Assembly: GCA_946626215.1 (NCBI GenBank)
Contig: CAMOUD010000002.1
Location: forward strand, 1 to 53,396
Direction of reading: 5' to 3'
DNA from: an uncultured Lachnospiraceae bacterium
Lineage (GTDB): Bacteria; Bacillota; Clostridia; Lachnospirales; Lachnospiraceae
DNA length: 53,396 nucleotides
Both the position numbers and the translations under genes were made by a program. Below the pieces are notes generated by a model that made no database searches, was not told where the DNA came from, and saw only the letters and a list, made by a program, of their open reading frames with translations. This document shows positions 8,436 to 17,678 of the stretch, piece after piece (the first letter of the stretch is position 1; each line of letters opens with the position of its first letter).

Positions 8436-9572
8436 TCACTCTCCGGTATAGGCCGAACAGGGCACGGTAAGGATGGGGACCTCCTGGTCCATCCTGTCTT
8501 CCATGCCGGTCTCCAGGGGAAGGCCCGCGGCCGCGTTGTATGCCGCGTTGGAGAGCATTTCCAGGAAAAGAGCGGGATTCAGGTCCACGCTCCCGTACAT
8601 GGCCCCCTGGGCGATCAGGGCCCTGGCTTCCTCCGAAGCGCCTATGCCGTAAACGGGAATGGAAGGATCCCCCTCCTCGCCCGTATTATAGCCGCTCTTC
8701 CGGAGGGCGGCCGCCGCGCCCGAAGCCATGTCGTCATTGCCGCACAGGACCAGCTCGATCATGTTGTCTTCCTTATCCGTATAGAGGCTGAGGTTGGTCT
8801 CCATGTAGTCCTGGACCGCATGGGCGGACCAGGTCCCGGTCAGATCCAGCTGGTAGCCGTCCGGATTGTCGCTGTTGAAGTAGACCGGGGCTTCATGTCC
8901 CGCCTCGGTCAGGACCCGGGTCAGGGCCTTTACGGCAGATCTGGCCCGCTTTTCCGCTTCTCCCTGGCCTGCCTGGCCCTTGAACAGGGCATAGGAAATG
9001 ATCCCGTCCCCGTTCCGGTCAAAGGCCTCATAGTCCTCCAGGATCCGTTTTCCTGCCGTCTCTCCCTGGATCCTGCCGGCCTCCTCCGGGTCGGTGCCCA
9101 CGTAAAAGACCCGGTCCTGGCCGGTCCTGAGGGACCCCTCTGTTCCGGGCACCTCCATGGGCCTGCCGTAAAAGACCAGGACAGCGCCGCTTTCCCCTGC
9201 CAGATCCGTCAGCCTGAGGGCCTCCTCGGAGGATTCCCGGACGGCCGGGGATACAAAGAGGATCCGGGCGCCGGCCTCCAGGGCCTGGGCAGCCTGGTCC
9301 GCCTGCCTGTCGGCGCTTCCTCCGGCGTCAAAAAAGAGGGCGTCCGGCATGCCGCCGGTCAGGGCCTCCTGGATCAGGGCAAGGTCCTCGTCCGCTCCGT
9401 CTCCGCAGAGGACAGCGGCCTGAAGGGGCGTGACCTCCTCGGCGGCAGGGGCGGCGGTGGCCGCGCCTCCTGCCTTTTCCGCGGGAGCGGAAGTCCCGGT
9501 CCCCTGGCAGGCGGACAGAACAAGAGCTGCGATGGTCACGGCGCCGGCAAGGCGCATCTGGTTCTTTTTCAT
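8436..9572 (-). CDS. galactose-binding-protein-like (MglB-type) periplasmic sugar-binding lipoprotein
   Basis: Lipobox LVLSACQG; type 1 PBP fold with Ca-loop-like FDRNGDGIISYALFKGQ; GNDDMASGAAAALRKSGYN. Confidence 0.8.
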   Translation of the reverse strand: MKKNQMRLAGAVTIAALVLSACQGTGTSAPAEKAGGAATAAPAAEEVTPLQAAVLCGDGADEDLALIQEALTGGMPDALFFDAGGSADRQADQAAQALEAGARILFVSPAVRESSEEALRLTDLAGESGAVLVFYGRPMEVPGTEGSLRTGQDRVFYVGTDPEEAGRIQGETAGKRILEDYEAFDRNGDGIISYALFKGQAGQGEAEKRARSAVKALTRVLTEAGHEAPVYFNSDNPDGYQLDLTGTWSAHAVQDYMETNLSLYTDKEDNMIELVLCGNDDMASGAAAALRKSGYNTGEEGDPSIPVYGIGASEEARALIAQGAMYGSVDLNPALFLEMLSNAAYNAAAGLPLETGMEDRMDQEVPILTVPCSAYTGE

Positions 9573-9585
9573 GGCTTTTTTCCTT

Positions 9586-10206
9586 TCAGCTGAGTCCTCG
9601 GCGGGTCTGGGACAGCCGGTCCAGGGCCCTGTCCAGGGCTTCCCGGGCCTCCAGGACCCTGTCGATCTCTTCTCCGGTCTTTTTCTCCAGCTGGAGACGG
9701 GCCTCCATCTCCTTCTTCAGGGCCTCCGAGGCGGTCTCCATTTCCCGTCTCTGCCTGGCCAGGTCGGCTTCCTTCCTGCTCAGGCCTTCCTCCCGCCGGG
9801 CCGACTCGTCCAGGAGCCTCCGGACCTCGGACCGGCTCTTTTCCAGGAGCTTCTTCGTCTCGTCCAGCTGCTTCTTCATGGCCCGGACCTTTTCCTCCTG
9901 GTCAGCCCGGACCCGGTGCAGGGCCGATTCCGACTGGCTGCGCTCTGTCAGGAGCCGGCGCTCCAGCTCCGAGGCCCTTTCCTTTTCCTTAAAGTAGTCG
10001 TCTGCCAGATTCAGCTGCAGCATGATGGCCCGCATATCCTCCGACAGCTTCCAGTAGGCGTTGTCATCCGCGAAGGAAGCGCGCTTCCCGTTCAGATAGG
10101 CCGCCACTTCCTGCATATATTCTTCGGATTCATGGCCGCTCAGGGTGATGGTCCTTCCTCCGATGGTGATCTTAACGTTCTTTTTTTCTGCCAAGCTTAC
10201 CTCCAT
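9586..10206 (-). CDS. ZapA-like cell-division protein with long C-terminal coiled coil
   Basis: N-term KKNVKITIGGRTITLSGHESEEYMQEVAAYLNGK; long charged coiled-coil tail. Confidence 0.75.
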   Translation of the reverse strand: MEVSLAEKKNVKITIGGRTITLSGHESEEYMQEVAAYLNGKRASFADDNAYWKLSEDMRAIMLQLNLADDYFKEKERASELERRLLTERSQSESALHRVRADQEEKVRAMKKQLDETKKLLEKSRSEVRRLLDESARREEGLSRKEADLARQRREMETASEALKKEMEARLQLEKKTGEEIDRVLEAREALDRALDRLSQTRRGLS

Positions 10207-10362
10207 GAGGCCGGCCGGGGCCGGTCTTCCTTTCTGTCTGTATACCCTTCCAGTCTAATCTATCCCGCCGCATTTTTCAACGGCATGGGAAAGAGGCGGC
10301 AGGCCCCATGGCCCGCCGCCTCCGCGGATCCTTTTCCGTATTCCCTTCTCTGCCCTGCCGGG

Positions 10363-12681
10363 TCAGTTGGCCTGCGGCCTCTCAAAGGAGAAAACAGCCG
10401 GCTCGTAGCCCCGGATCTCCAGGGCGTCCAGGACCTCCGAGACCTCCTCCACGGGGATGATCTCCAGGGCCTTCCTGGTCTCCTCGGGCACGTCCCGCAG
10501 GTCCTCCCGGTTCTCGGCCGGGATAAAGACCCTGGTGACGCCGGCCCGCTGGGCCGCCATCAGCTTCTCCGGCAGGCCTCCGATGGGGTTCACCCGTCCC
10601 TGGAGGGAGATCTCGCCGGTCATGGCCACGGCCGGGCTGACGGGGGTATCCGTCACCAGAGAGGCCAGGGCCGTTGTCAGGGTGATGCCCGCCGAAGGGC
10701 CGTCCTTGGGGGTGGCCCCGTCCGGCACATGGATATGAAGGTCGTTCTCCTTGAAGAGGTCCGCCTTTTCCGGATAGAGGGACCGGACCAGGCTCACCGC
10801 GATCTGGGCCGATTCCTTCATGACATCGCCCAGCTGGCCGGTCACGGCGACCCTGCCGGTGCCGGGGGTCAGGAGGGTCTCAATGTAGAGGATCTCTCCA
10901 CCCACCCTGGTCCAGGCCAGGCCTGTCACCACGCCGGGCCGGGCCGCTTCCCGGACCCTGCCGTGGGTCATGGGCCGCATGTCCATATAGTCGCGCAGGT
11001 TGTCGGGCCGGATCTCCACCCGGCTGCCTCCGCCCCGGACCAGGTCTACGGCCGTGGTCCTGCAGAGGACGTCCATGCACTTTTTCAGACCGCGGACGCC
11101 GCTCTCCCTGGTATAGTCGGAAATGATCAGGTCCAGGACCTCATCGGAGATGGACAGGTCCTCCTCCCGGATGCCGGCGGCCCGCATGGCCCTGGGCAGG
11201 AGGTGGCGCCTGGCGATCTGCTTCTTTTCCAGAGGGGTATAGCCCTGGAACTGGATGACCTCCATCCGGTTCAGCAGGGGAGCCGGGATGGTATCGATGG
11301 AGTTGGCCGTGCAGATGAAGAGGACATTGGACAGGTCGTAGGGCACGTTCATGTAGTGGTCGGTAAAGGTGGAATTCTGCTCGGGATCCAGGACCTCCAG
11401 AAGGGCGCTGGCAGGGTCTCCCTGATAGGAAACGCCCAGCTTGTCCACCTCGTCCAGGACCATGACCGGGTTGGAGACGCCGCTCTTGGAGATGCCGTCC
11501 ATGATCCGGCCGGGCATGGCTCCGATGTAGGTCCGTCTGTGGCCCCGGATGTCCGCCTCGTCCCTGACGCCGCCCAGGCTGACCCGGACATACCTGCGGC
11601 CCAGGGCCCTGGCGATGGACTGGCCGATGCTGGTCTTGCCGGTACCGGGCGCGCCCACAAAGAGGAGGATGGAGCCGGACTGCATGCGCCTGAGGCTCAT
11701 GACGGCGATCTGCTGGAGGATCCTCTTCTTGACCTTGTGAAGGCCGTAATGGTCCTCCTCCAGGATCTCCTCAGCCGCGGCCAGATCGATGTCCGCCGCC
11801 TTTTCCTTCTTCCAGGACAGGCCGGTCAGGAATTCCAGATAGTCCTGGAGCATGCCGGTCTCGGCGGTGGGCTGACCGTCCATCTTCAGGCGCCGCAGGA
11901 CCTTGTCCGCTTCCTTCCGGGCTTCCTCGTTCATGCCCGATTCCTGGACCCGGATCTCCAGGCGCCGCAGGTCTGAAACGGTCTCGGGATGCATATCATC
12001 CAGCTTCTTCTGGAGATATTCGATCTGCCGCCGGATGGCAGACTCCTGGTACATCCTTTCATGCTCGTTTTCCTGGACCGCCTGGGCCTCGCCCCGGATC
12101 TTCGTCATCTCCAGGTTCTCATAGATCATCTGCTCCAGCATCTTAAGCCGGCGGACATGGGAGTCCTCGGCCAGGACGGCGTAGCGCTCCTCATTGGAAT
12201 TCATGAGCCAGGGGGACATGGAGGCCGCGATCTCCTCCAGAGTGGACCACTGGGACACATAGCCCCGGATGGCCTGGCCCCACTGATACTTCTCGGAGAA
12301 CCGGACCACCGCCTTCTTGGCCTCCCGGACCATGGCCGCTTCCGTATCGGGATCGGTCTCGTCCGTATCGGGCCGCCTGGAGATGGACAGGTCGATGGAA
12401 TGGTCGTGGTAGACCACCACCTCGTCGATGTTGACCCGGTTCCGGGTCCGGATCACGATATAGCCCTCGTTGTTGATCTCATTGATGATGCCGGAGACTC
12501 CGATGGGATAGAAGGACTCCGCCGTGATCTCATCAGGCTCCAGGTTGTCCCGGAGGATCAGGAGAAAGACCCTCTCTCCCTCTCCGGGAATGGCCCCGGT
12601 CATCTTTTTGAAATAGTCGGTCTTGATCACAATGCCGGCGTTCGGCACTGCCAGTGTATTGTAAACGGGTAATGCTGCCAA
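10363..12681 (-). CDS. lon: ATP-dependent protease Lon
   Basis: N-terminal LON domain; Walker A GAPGTGKTS; AAA GGVRDEADIRGHRRTYIGAMPG; Ser/Lys dyad region DGPSAGIT and NPIGGLPEKLMAA. Confidence 0.97.
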   Translation of the reverse strand: MAALPVYNTLAVPNAGIVIKTDYFKKMTGAIPGEGERVFLLILRDNLEPDEITAESFYPIGVSGIINEINNEGYIVIRTRNRVNIDEVVVYHDHSIDLSISRRPDTDETDPDTEAAMVREAKKAVVRFSEKYQWGQAIRGYVSQWSTLEEIAASMSPWLMNSNEERYAVLAEDSHVRRLKMLEQMIYENLEMTKIRGEAQAVQENEHERMYQESAIRRQIEYLQKKLDDMHPETVSDLRRLEIRVQESGMNEEARKEADKVLRRLKMDGQPTAETGMLQDYLEFLTGLSWKKEKAADIDLAAAEEILEEDHYGLHKVKKRILQQIAVMSLRRMQSGSILLFVGAPGTGKTSIGQSIARALGRRYVRVSLGGVRDEADIRGHRRTYIGAMPGRIMDGISKSGVSNPVMVLDEVDKLGVSYQGDPASALLEVLDPEQNSTFTDHYMNVPYDLSNVLFICTANSIDTIPAPLLNRMEVIQFQGYTPLEKKQIARRHLLPRAMRAAGIREEDLSISDEVLDLIISDYTRESGVRGLKKCMDVLCRTTAVDLVRGGGSRVEIRPDNLRDYMDMRPMTHGRVREAARPGVVTGLAWTRVGGEILYIETLLTPGTGRVAVTGQLGDVMKESAQIAVSLVRSLYPEKADLFKENDLHIHVPDGATPKDGPSAGITLTTALASLVTDTPVSPAVAMTGEISLQGRVNPIGGLPEKLMAAQRAGVTRVFIPAENREDLRDVPEETRKALEIIPVEEVSEVLDALEIRGYEPAVFSFERPQAN

Positions 12682-12724
12682 ATCCGTACCTCACTTTCCT
12701 TCAACTAAATTGAAGACAATTTAA

Positions 12725-12751
12725 TCAGCACTCTAACTAATTGAGTGCTAA
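12725..12751 (-). promoter_or_regulatory. CIRCE element (HrcA operator) in the lon leader
   Basis: tcagcactc-N9-gagtgctaa; one mismatch to TTAGCACTC-N9-GAGTGCTAA. Confidence 0.92.
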
Positions 12752-12763
12752 ATGTATGAGTGG

Positions 12764-12792
12764 ATATTATCACCAGGTCCTCTTCTTGTCAA
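12764..12792 (-). promoter_or_regulatory. sigma-A-type promoter for lon
   Basis: Minus strand TTGACA (12792-12787), 17-nt spacer, TAATAT (12769-12764), immediately upstream of CIRCE. Confidence 0.8.
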
Positions 12793-12835
12793 GCGGGCCC
12801 CGGGGCAGGGGCAGGGATTTCACAAAAGTTTTAGA

Positions 12836-12896
12836 GTTGACAATACGGTTGACAATAATCAAAAAGGTTGACAATTAAGAGGCCTGCTGATATTCT
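12836..12896 (+). promoter_or_regulatory. bioY promoter region with three direct GTTGACAAT repeats (candidate biotin-responsive operator)
   Basis: GTTGACAAT at 12836, 12848 and 12867; the last gives TTGACA (12868-12873)-N17-TATTCT (12891-12896). Confidence 0.65.
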
Positions 12897-12976
12897 GATA
12901 TCCGGGCCGCGGGACCGGTCCCTCCACGCTCAAAGCGGCGGCTGACCAGGTCCCGCGCCATCAAGAAAGGAGTCCT

Positions 12977-13537
12977 ATGAAAACACAGCATCTTGTCCTG
13001 ACCGCCATGTGCGCGGCCCTCACCTGTGTCCTGGCCCCCCTGTCCATCCCCGCTCCCGGCGGCGTCCCCATTTCCCTGGCGACCTTTTCGGTCATGCTCT
13101 CCGGCCTGGTCCTGGGGCCCCTTCAGGGGACCCTGAGCCAGCTCCTCTATATCCTCCTGGGGGCGGTCGGCCTTCCCGTTTTTGCCGGCTTCGCGGGCGG
13201 GCCCGGCGTCCTTCTGGGCATGACGGGCGGCTACATTGCCGGCTACCTTTTCCTGGCCTTTTTCTCCGGTCTCTTCTATGACCGCTTCGGAAGAAGGTCC
13301 CGCGGCGCCGGCAGGATCCTCTCCGCGGCTGCCGGCATGGTCCTGGGGACGGTCCTTCTCTACGCCTTCGGGACCGCCTGGTTCATGCGGGTGACCGGCA
13401 TGGACCTGAGGGCTTCCCTGGCCGCCTGCGTCCTTCCCTTCCTTCCCGGAGACGCTCTGAAGACCGCGGCCGCCTGCGTCCTGGGCCTCAGGATCGATGA
13501 AGCCCTGGTCCGGGCCGGCCTCCTTCAGAAGGCATGA
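12977..13537 (+). CDS. bioY: biotin ECF transporter S component BioY
   Basis: PLSIPAPGGVPISLATFSVMLSGLVLGPLQGTLSQLLYILLGAVGLPVFAGFAGGPGVLLGMTGGYIAGY. Confidence 0.93.
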   Translation: MKTQHLVLTAMCAALTCVLAPLSIPAPGGVPISLATFSVMLSGLVLGPLQGTLSQLLYILLGAVGLPVFAGFAGGPGVLLGMTGGYIAGYLFLAFFSGLFYDRFGRRSRGAGRILSAAAGMVLGTVLLYAFGTAWFMRVTGMDLRASLAACVLPFLPGDALKTAAACVLGLRIDEALVRAGLLQKA

Positions 13538-13566
13538 CAAAGCATCTGTTTCCTTTCCTCACCATA

Positions 13567-13619
13567 CGCGCCCCGGGCGCGGAGGGGCTGCTCCCTTCGG
13601 GGCGCGGTCCCTCTTTTTT
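13567..13619 (+). terminator. Rho-independent terminator after bioY
   Basis: cgcgccccg ... cggggcgcg stem followed by ctctttttta. Confidence 0.7.
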
Positions 13620-13698
13620 ATTGCCCCCCGGCAGACAGTCCTCTTATAATAAAGACAAAGCAGGAAGCCGGCCCCCGGCCGGCAGAGGGAGGAGCCCC

Positions 13699-15453
13699 GT
13701 GAAGAGCCAGAACCGGAAGGATTTTTCCAAGTCCGACCTTTCCATTTTTATTTCCTATATGCTGCCCCATAAGAAGATGTTCGCCGTGGACATGCTGTTC
13801 TCAGCCCTGATCTCGGTCATTGACCTTTCCTTCCCCTATATCACCCGGAAGGCCATGAACACCCTTCTGCCCGCCCGGATGTATGCCGCCTTTTTCACGG
13901 TCATGGGCCTGGTCCTTCTCGCTTACCTGCTCCGGGCCTTTTTCCAGTACCTGGTGACCGTCATCGGCCACGGCTGCGGGACCCTGGTGGAGGCGGACAT
14001 GCGCGCCGATGTCTTTGCCCACATGCAGAGGCTTTCCTTCAGCTTCTTTGACAGGAACCGGACCGGCGTCCTCCTGGGCCGGGTGACCAACGACCTCTTT
14101 GAGATCGTGGAGCTGGCCCACCACGGCCCCGAGAACATCCTGACCTGCACCCTGACCATCGTGGGGGCGGTCACCATCCTCTTCTTCATCAACCCCCGCC
14201 TGACCCTGGTCCTGATCGTCCTGCTCCCCATCGCCATCTTCTATTCCATGAAGCAGCGCCTGAACATGCGCAGGGCCAACCGGGAGGTCAAGAAAAAGAC
14301 CGGCGAGATCAACGCCGCCATTGAAAGCGGGATTTCCGGGATCCGGACCTCCAAGGCCTTTGCCAACGAGCAGGTGGAAGAGGACAAATTCCAGGCTGCC
14401 AATGAAAGCTTCAAAAAGAGCAAGGAAAGCTACTATAAGGCCATGGGCCTTTTCATGGGAGGCATGGAGGCCACCATCGGCCTCATGCAGGTGGCCGTCA
14501 TCGCCGCGGGCGGCGGCATGCTCATGAACGGGACCCTGGACCTGGTGGACCTCCTGACCTTTACCCTCTATGTCTCCGCCTTTACGACTCCGGTCCGGAA
14601 GCTGACCCAGTTCATGGAGATCTATACCCAGGGCACCGCGGGCTTCTCCCGCTTCCTGGAGATCATGCGGACAGAGCCTGAGATCAAAGACGCCCCGGAC
14701 GCCCTGGACCTGACGGACGTGGCCGGCCGGATCACCTATGAGGACGTCAGCTTCCACTACGGCGACGGGACCGACGTCCTGAAAAATGTCACCGTGACCG
14801 TGGAGCCCGGCACCACCCTGGCCCTGGTGGGATCCTCGGGCGGAGGCAAGACCACCATGTGCCACCTCCTGCCCCGCTTCTATGACGTCTCCGAAGGGGC
14901 TGTGAAGATCGACGGGATCGATGTCAGGAAGATCACCCAGGACAGCCTCCGCCGCCATATCGGCATCATCCAGCAGGATGTCTTCCTCTTTGCCGGCACC
15001 GTCATGGAAAACATCCGCTACGGCAGGCCGGACGCCACCGACAGGGAGGTGGTGGCCGCCGCCGTCCGGGCGGAGATCCACGATGAGATCATGGCCATGC
15101 CCGACGGCTACCATACCTTTGTGGGAGAGCGGGGCGTGATCCTCTCCGGCGGCCAGAAGCAGCGGATCTCCATCGCCCGGGTCTTCCTCAAGGAGCCTCC
15201 CATCCTGATCCTGGACGAGGCCACCTCGGCCCTGGATTCCGTCACGGAAAGAAAGATCCAGTCCAGCCTGGACGCCCTGAGCCTGGGCAGGACCTGCATC
15301 GTGATCGCCCACAGGCTCTCCACCATCCGGGGGGCCGACCAGATCGCCGTCATTGAGAACCAGGGGATCTGCGAGCTGGGATCCCGGCAGGAGCTTCTGG
15401 AAAAGAACGGCGTCTACGCCTCCCTGGAAAGGGCCCAGGAGATCGGAGGCTGA
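13699..15453 (+). CDS. ABC exporter, fused permease/ATPase (MsbA/LmrA-like)
   Basis: GTG start at 13699 after gggaggagcccc; TM domain; Walker A GSSGGGKT; LSGGQKQR; Walker B ILILDEATSALD. Confidence 0.92.
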   Translation: MKSQNRKDFSKSDLSIFISYMLPHKKMFAVDMLFSALISVIDLSFPYITRKAMNTLLPARMYAAFFTVMGLVLLAYLLRAFFQYLVTVIGHGCGTLVEADMRADVFAHMQRLSFSFFDRNRTGVLLGRVTNDLFEIVELAHHGPENILTCTLTIVGAVTILFFINPRLTLVLIVLLPIAIFYSMKQRLNMRRANREVKKKTGEINAAIESGISGIRTSKAFANEQVEEDKFQAANESFKKSKESYYKAMGLFMGGMEATIGLMQVAVIAAGGGMLMNGTLDLVDLLTFTLYVSAFTTPVRKLTQFMEIYTQGTAGFSRFLEIMRTEPEIKDAPDALDLTDVAGRITYEDVSFHYGDGTDVLKNVTVTVEPGTTLALVGSSGGGKTTMCHLLPRFYDVSEGAVKIDGIDVRKITQDSLRRHIGIIQQDVFLFAGTVMENIRYGRPDATDREVVAAAVRAEIHDEIMAMPDGYHTFVGERGVILSGGQKQRISIARVFLKEPPILILDEATSALDSVTERKIQSSLDALSLGRTCIVIAHRLSTIRGADQIAVIENQGICELGSRQELLEKNGVYASLERAQEIGG

Positions 15454-15528
15454 GGCCGGAAGGACTGGAAAAGACCGGATAAAAGACATTCGCGGACCCG
15501 GCCCCTGGCCGGGAAGCATCCACGGGAA

Positions 15529-15572
15529 GAGGCCTCCAGGCCCCGCCGCTCCGGCAGGGACCTGAAGGCCTC
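15529..15572. terminator. terminator hairpin
   Basis: gaggcctccaggccccgccg/cggcagggacctgaaggcctc, then plus-strand T-rich tract ttctttttctt. Confidence 0.7.
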
Positions 15573-15601
15573 TCTTCTTTTTCTTATTCTTATGATTCCG
15601 T

Positions 15602-16885
15602 TCAGATGGCGTCCAGGGCCTGGGCCAGGTCGGCGATCAGGTCCTTCTTGTCCTCCAGACCGCAGGACATGCGGACCAGGCCGGCGGGAACGCCTGCCTG
15701 GCGGAGCTGCTCGTCGTTCATCTGCCTGTGGGTGGAGGTGGCAGGGTTCAGGCAGCAGGTCCTGGCGTCGGCCACATGGGTCTCGATGGCGGCCAGCTTC
15801 AGGTGCTTCATGAAGGTCTCCGCTGCCTTCCGGCCGCCCTTCAGCTCGAAGGAGACTACGCCGCAGCCGCCGTTGGGCATGTATTTCCTGGCGACCTCAT
15901 AGTATTTGTTGCCCGGAAGGCCGGAATAGTTGACATATTCCACGGCCGGATGGGACTGGAGGAACTCGGCCACAGCCATGGCGTTCTCCACATGGCGGGG
16001 CATCCGGACATGGAGGGATTCCAGGCCCAGGTTCAGGTAGAAGGCGTTCTGGGGAGCCTGGATGGAGCCGAAGTCCCGCATGAGCTGGCTGGTCGCCTTG
16101 GTGATGAAGGCCGCCCCGTTGCCGAACTTCTCGGCGTAGACGATGCCGTGGTAGGAATCATCGGGGGTACACAGGCCCGGATACTTGTCGGCGTGGGCCA
16201 TCCAGTCAAATCTTCCGCTGTCCACGATGGCGCCGCCCACGGCCGCGCCGTGGCCGTCCATGTACTTGGTGGTGGAATGGGTCACGATGTCAGCGCCCCA
16301 TTCGATGGGCCTGCAGTTGACGGGGGTGGGGAAGGTATTGTCCACGATCAGCGGAACGCCGTGGGCATGGGCCACGCGGGCAAATTTCTCGATATCCAGA
16401 ACGGTCAGGGCAGGGTTGGCAATGGTCTCGCCGAACATGGCCCGGGTGTTGTCCTTAAAGGCGGCATGGAGCTCTTCTTCAGTGGCGTCGGGGGAGACGA
16501 ATGTGGCCTCGATGCCCATCTTGGCCATGGTCACGCTGATCAGGTTGAAGGTCCCGCCGTAGATGGTGGAGGAGGCCACGATGTGGCTGCCTGCCTCGCA
16601 GATATTGAAAAGAGCGAAGAAGTTGGCAGCCTGACCGGAGCTGGTCAGCATGCCGGCGGTACCGCCTTCCATGTCCGCGATCTTGGCGGCTACCATATCA
16701 TTGGTAGGGTTCTGGAGCCTGGTATAGAAATAGCCGGACGCCTCCAGATCGAACAGCCTGCCCATGTCCTCGCTGGTATCGTACTTGAAGGTGGTGGACT
16801 GGATGATCGGGATCTGCCGGGGCCCGCCGTTCTCAGGCGTATAGCCGCTCTGGACACACTTGGTATTGATGGAATAATCGCTCAT
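15602..16885 (-). CDS. metY: O-acetylhomoserine (thiol)-lyase (Cys/Met metabolism PLP enzyme)
   Basis: From MSDYSINTKCVQSGYTPENGGPRQIPIIQSTTFKY; YTRLQNPTNDMVAAKIADMEGG; PLP Lys THSTTKYMDGHG. Confidence 0.9.
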   Translation of the reverse strand: MSDYSINTKCVQSGYTPENGGPRQIPIIQSTTFKYDTSEDMGRLFDLEASGYFYTRLQNPTNDMVAAKIADMEGGTAGMLTSSGQAANFFALFNICEAGSHIVASSTIYGGTFNLISVTMAKMGIEATFVSPDATEEELHAAFKDNTRAMFGETIANPALTVLDIEKFARVAHAHGVPLIVDNTFPTPVNCRPIEWGADIVTHSTTKYMDGHGAAVGGAIVDSGRFDWMAHADKYPGLCTPDDSYHGIVYAEKFGNGAAFITKATSQLMRDFGSIQAPQNAFYLNLGLESLHVRMPRHVENAMAVAEFLQSHPAVEYVNYSGLPGNKYYEVARKYMPNGGCGVVSFELKGGRKAAETFMKHLKLAAIETHVADARTCCLNPATSTHRQMNDEQLRQAGVPAGLVRMSCGLEDKKDLIADLAQALDAI

Positions 16886-16985
16886 GTTCGCCTCCGTTCC
16901 GAAAGCCTCCCGCCGGAAGGCATCGGCTTTCATCTGCTTGTATTTTGGACCCGGACAGGGCCGGATCTGGTTCGATGGAAAAAAC

Positions 16986-17570
16986 TCACATAAAGGACCG
17001 GATGAAGATCTCCAGTCCGATGCCGATCAGGATGACCCCGCCCACCAGGGGCGCCTTGCCGGCCAGGTAGGTCCCGGCACCCCGGCCTGCCTTCAGGCCG
17101 CCCAGACAGATGGCCAGGGTCACCAGGCCGATCAGCAGGCAGGCCGCCAGGGCCTCTCCCAGGCTGTAGGGCTCAATGGCAAAGCCCACCGACAGGGCGT
17201 CGATGGAGGTGGCCACTCCCTGGACGATCAGGTCCCGGGTCCCGATGGCCCCGGTCTCTTCCGCTTCCTCCTGTCCGCCGCGGATCCCCTCCAGGAGCAT
17301 GCCGCCCCCGATCCAGCAGAGGAGCAGGAGAGCGATCCAGGGGACCAGCATCTGGAAGAGGACAAAGGTCTCGGCGATGGTATGGACGCAGAGCCAGCCT
17401 GCCAGAGGCATGATGAACTGGAAAAAGGCGAAGGTCCCCGCGATCCGCAGGGCTTCTCCCCTCTTCATGTCCGGTTCCTGGAGCCCGTCCGCCACAGACA
17501 CAGTAAAAGCATCCATGGCCAGGCCCGCGCCCAGCAGGATACTGCCGCTTATCAGTTCCAATATTGTCAT
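16986..17570 (-). CDS. mntP: putative manganese efflux pump (MntP/DUF204 family)
   Basis: GAGLAMDAFTVSVADGL, VATSIDALSVGFAI, LVTLAICLGGLKAGRG. Confidence 0.82.
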   Translation of the reverse strand: MTILELISGSILLGAGLAMDAFTVSVADGLQEPDMKRGEALRIAGTFAFFQFIMPLAGWLCVHTIAETFVLFQMLVPWIALLLLCWIGGGMLLEGIRGGQEEAEETGAIGTRDLIVQGVATSIDALSVGFAIEPYSLGEALAACLLIGLVTLAICLGGLKAGRGAGTYLAGKAPLVGGVILIGIGLEIFIRSFM

Positions 17571-17616
17571 GTCGTCTGTCTTTGCCTTTCCCTTTGCTCA
17601 GAAATCCAGTATAAAA

Positions 17617-17649
17617 AAAACCTGCCCCATAGTCAATGAGGCAGGTTTT
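17617..17649 (-). terminator. Rho-independent terminator of the AraC gene
   Basis: aaaacctgcc ... ggcaggtttt with T8 on the minus strand. Confidence 0.85.
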
Positions 17650-17678
17650 CAGCGGCTCAAAAATCCCGAAAGGAGCCG

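Noticed and set aside
9430-11976. 848-aa plus-strand ORF opposite lon/ZapA/MglB-like genes
   Set aside because: Antisense to clearly coding genes; Pro/Gly/His/Asp-rich low-information translation typical of shadow ORFs in high-GC coding sequence.
13801-15519. 572-aa minus-strand ORF opposite the ABC exporter
   Set aside because: Shadow ORF opposite a gene with intact Walker A/B and signature motifs.
16886-16985. SAM riboswitch or T-box upstream of metY
   Set aside because: No S-box or T-box conserved motifs recognised in the short intergenic region.
17571-17678. yybP-ykoY Mn riboswitch upstream of mntP
   Set aside because: The interval is short and mostly occupied by the AraC terminator; no NGGGGAGUA-like motif seen.
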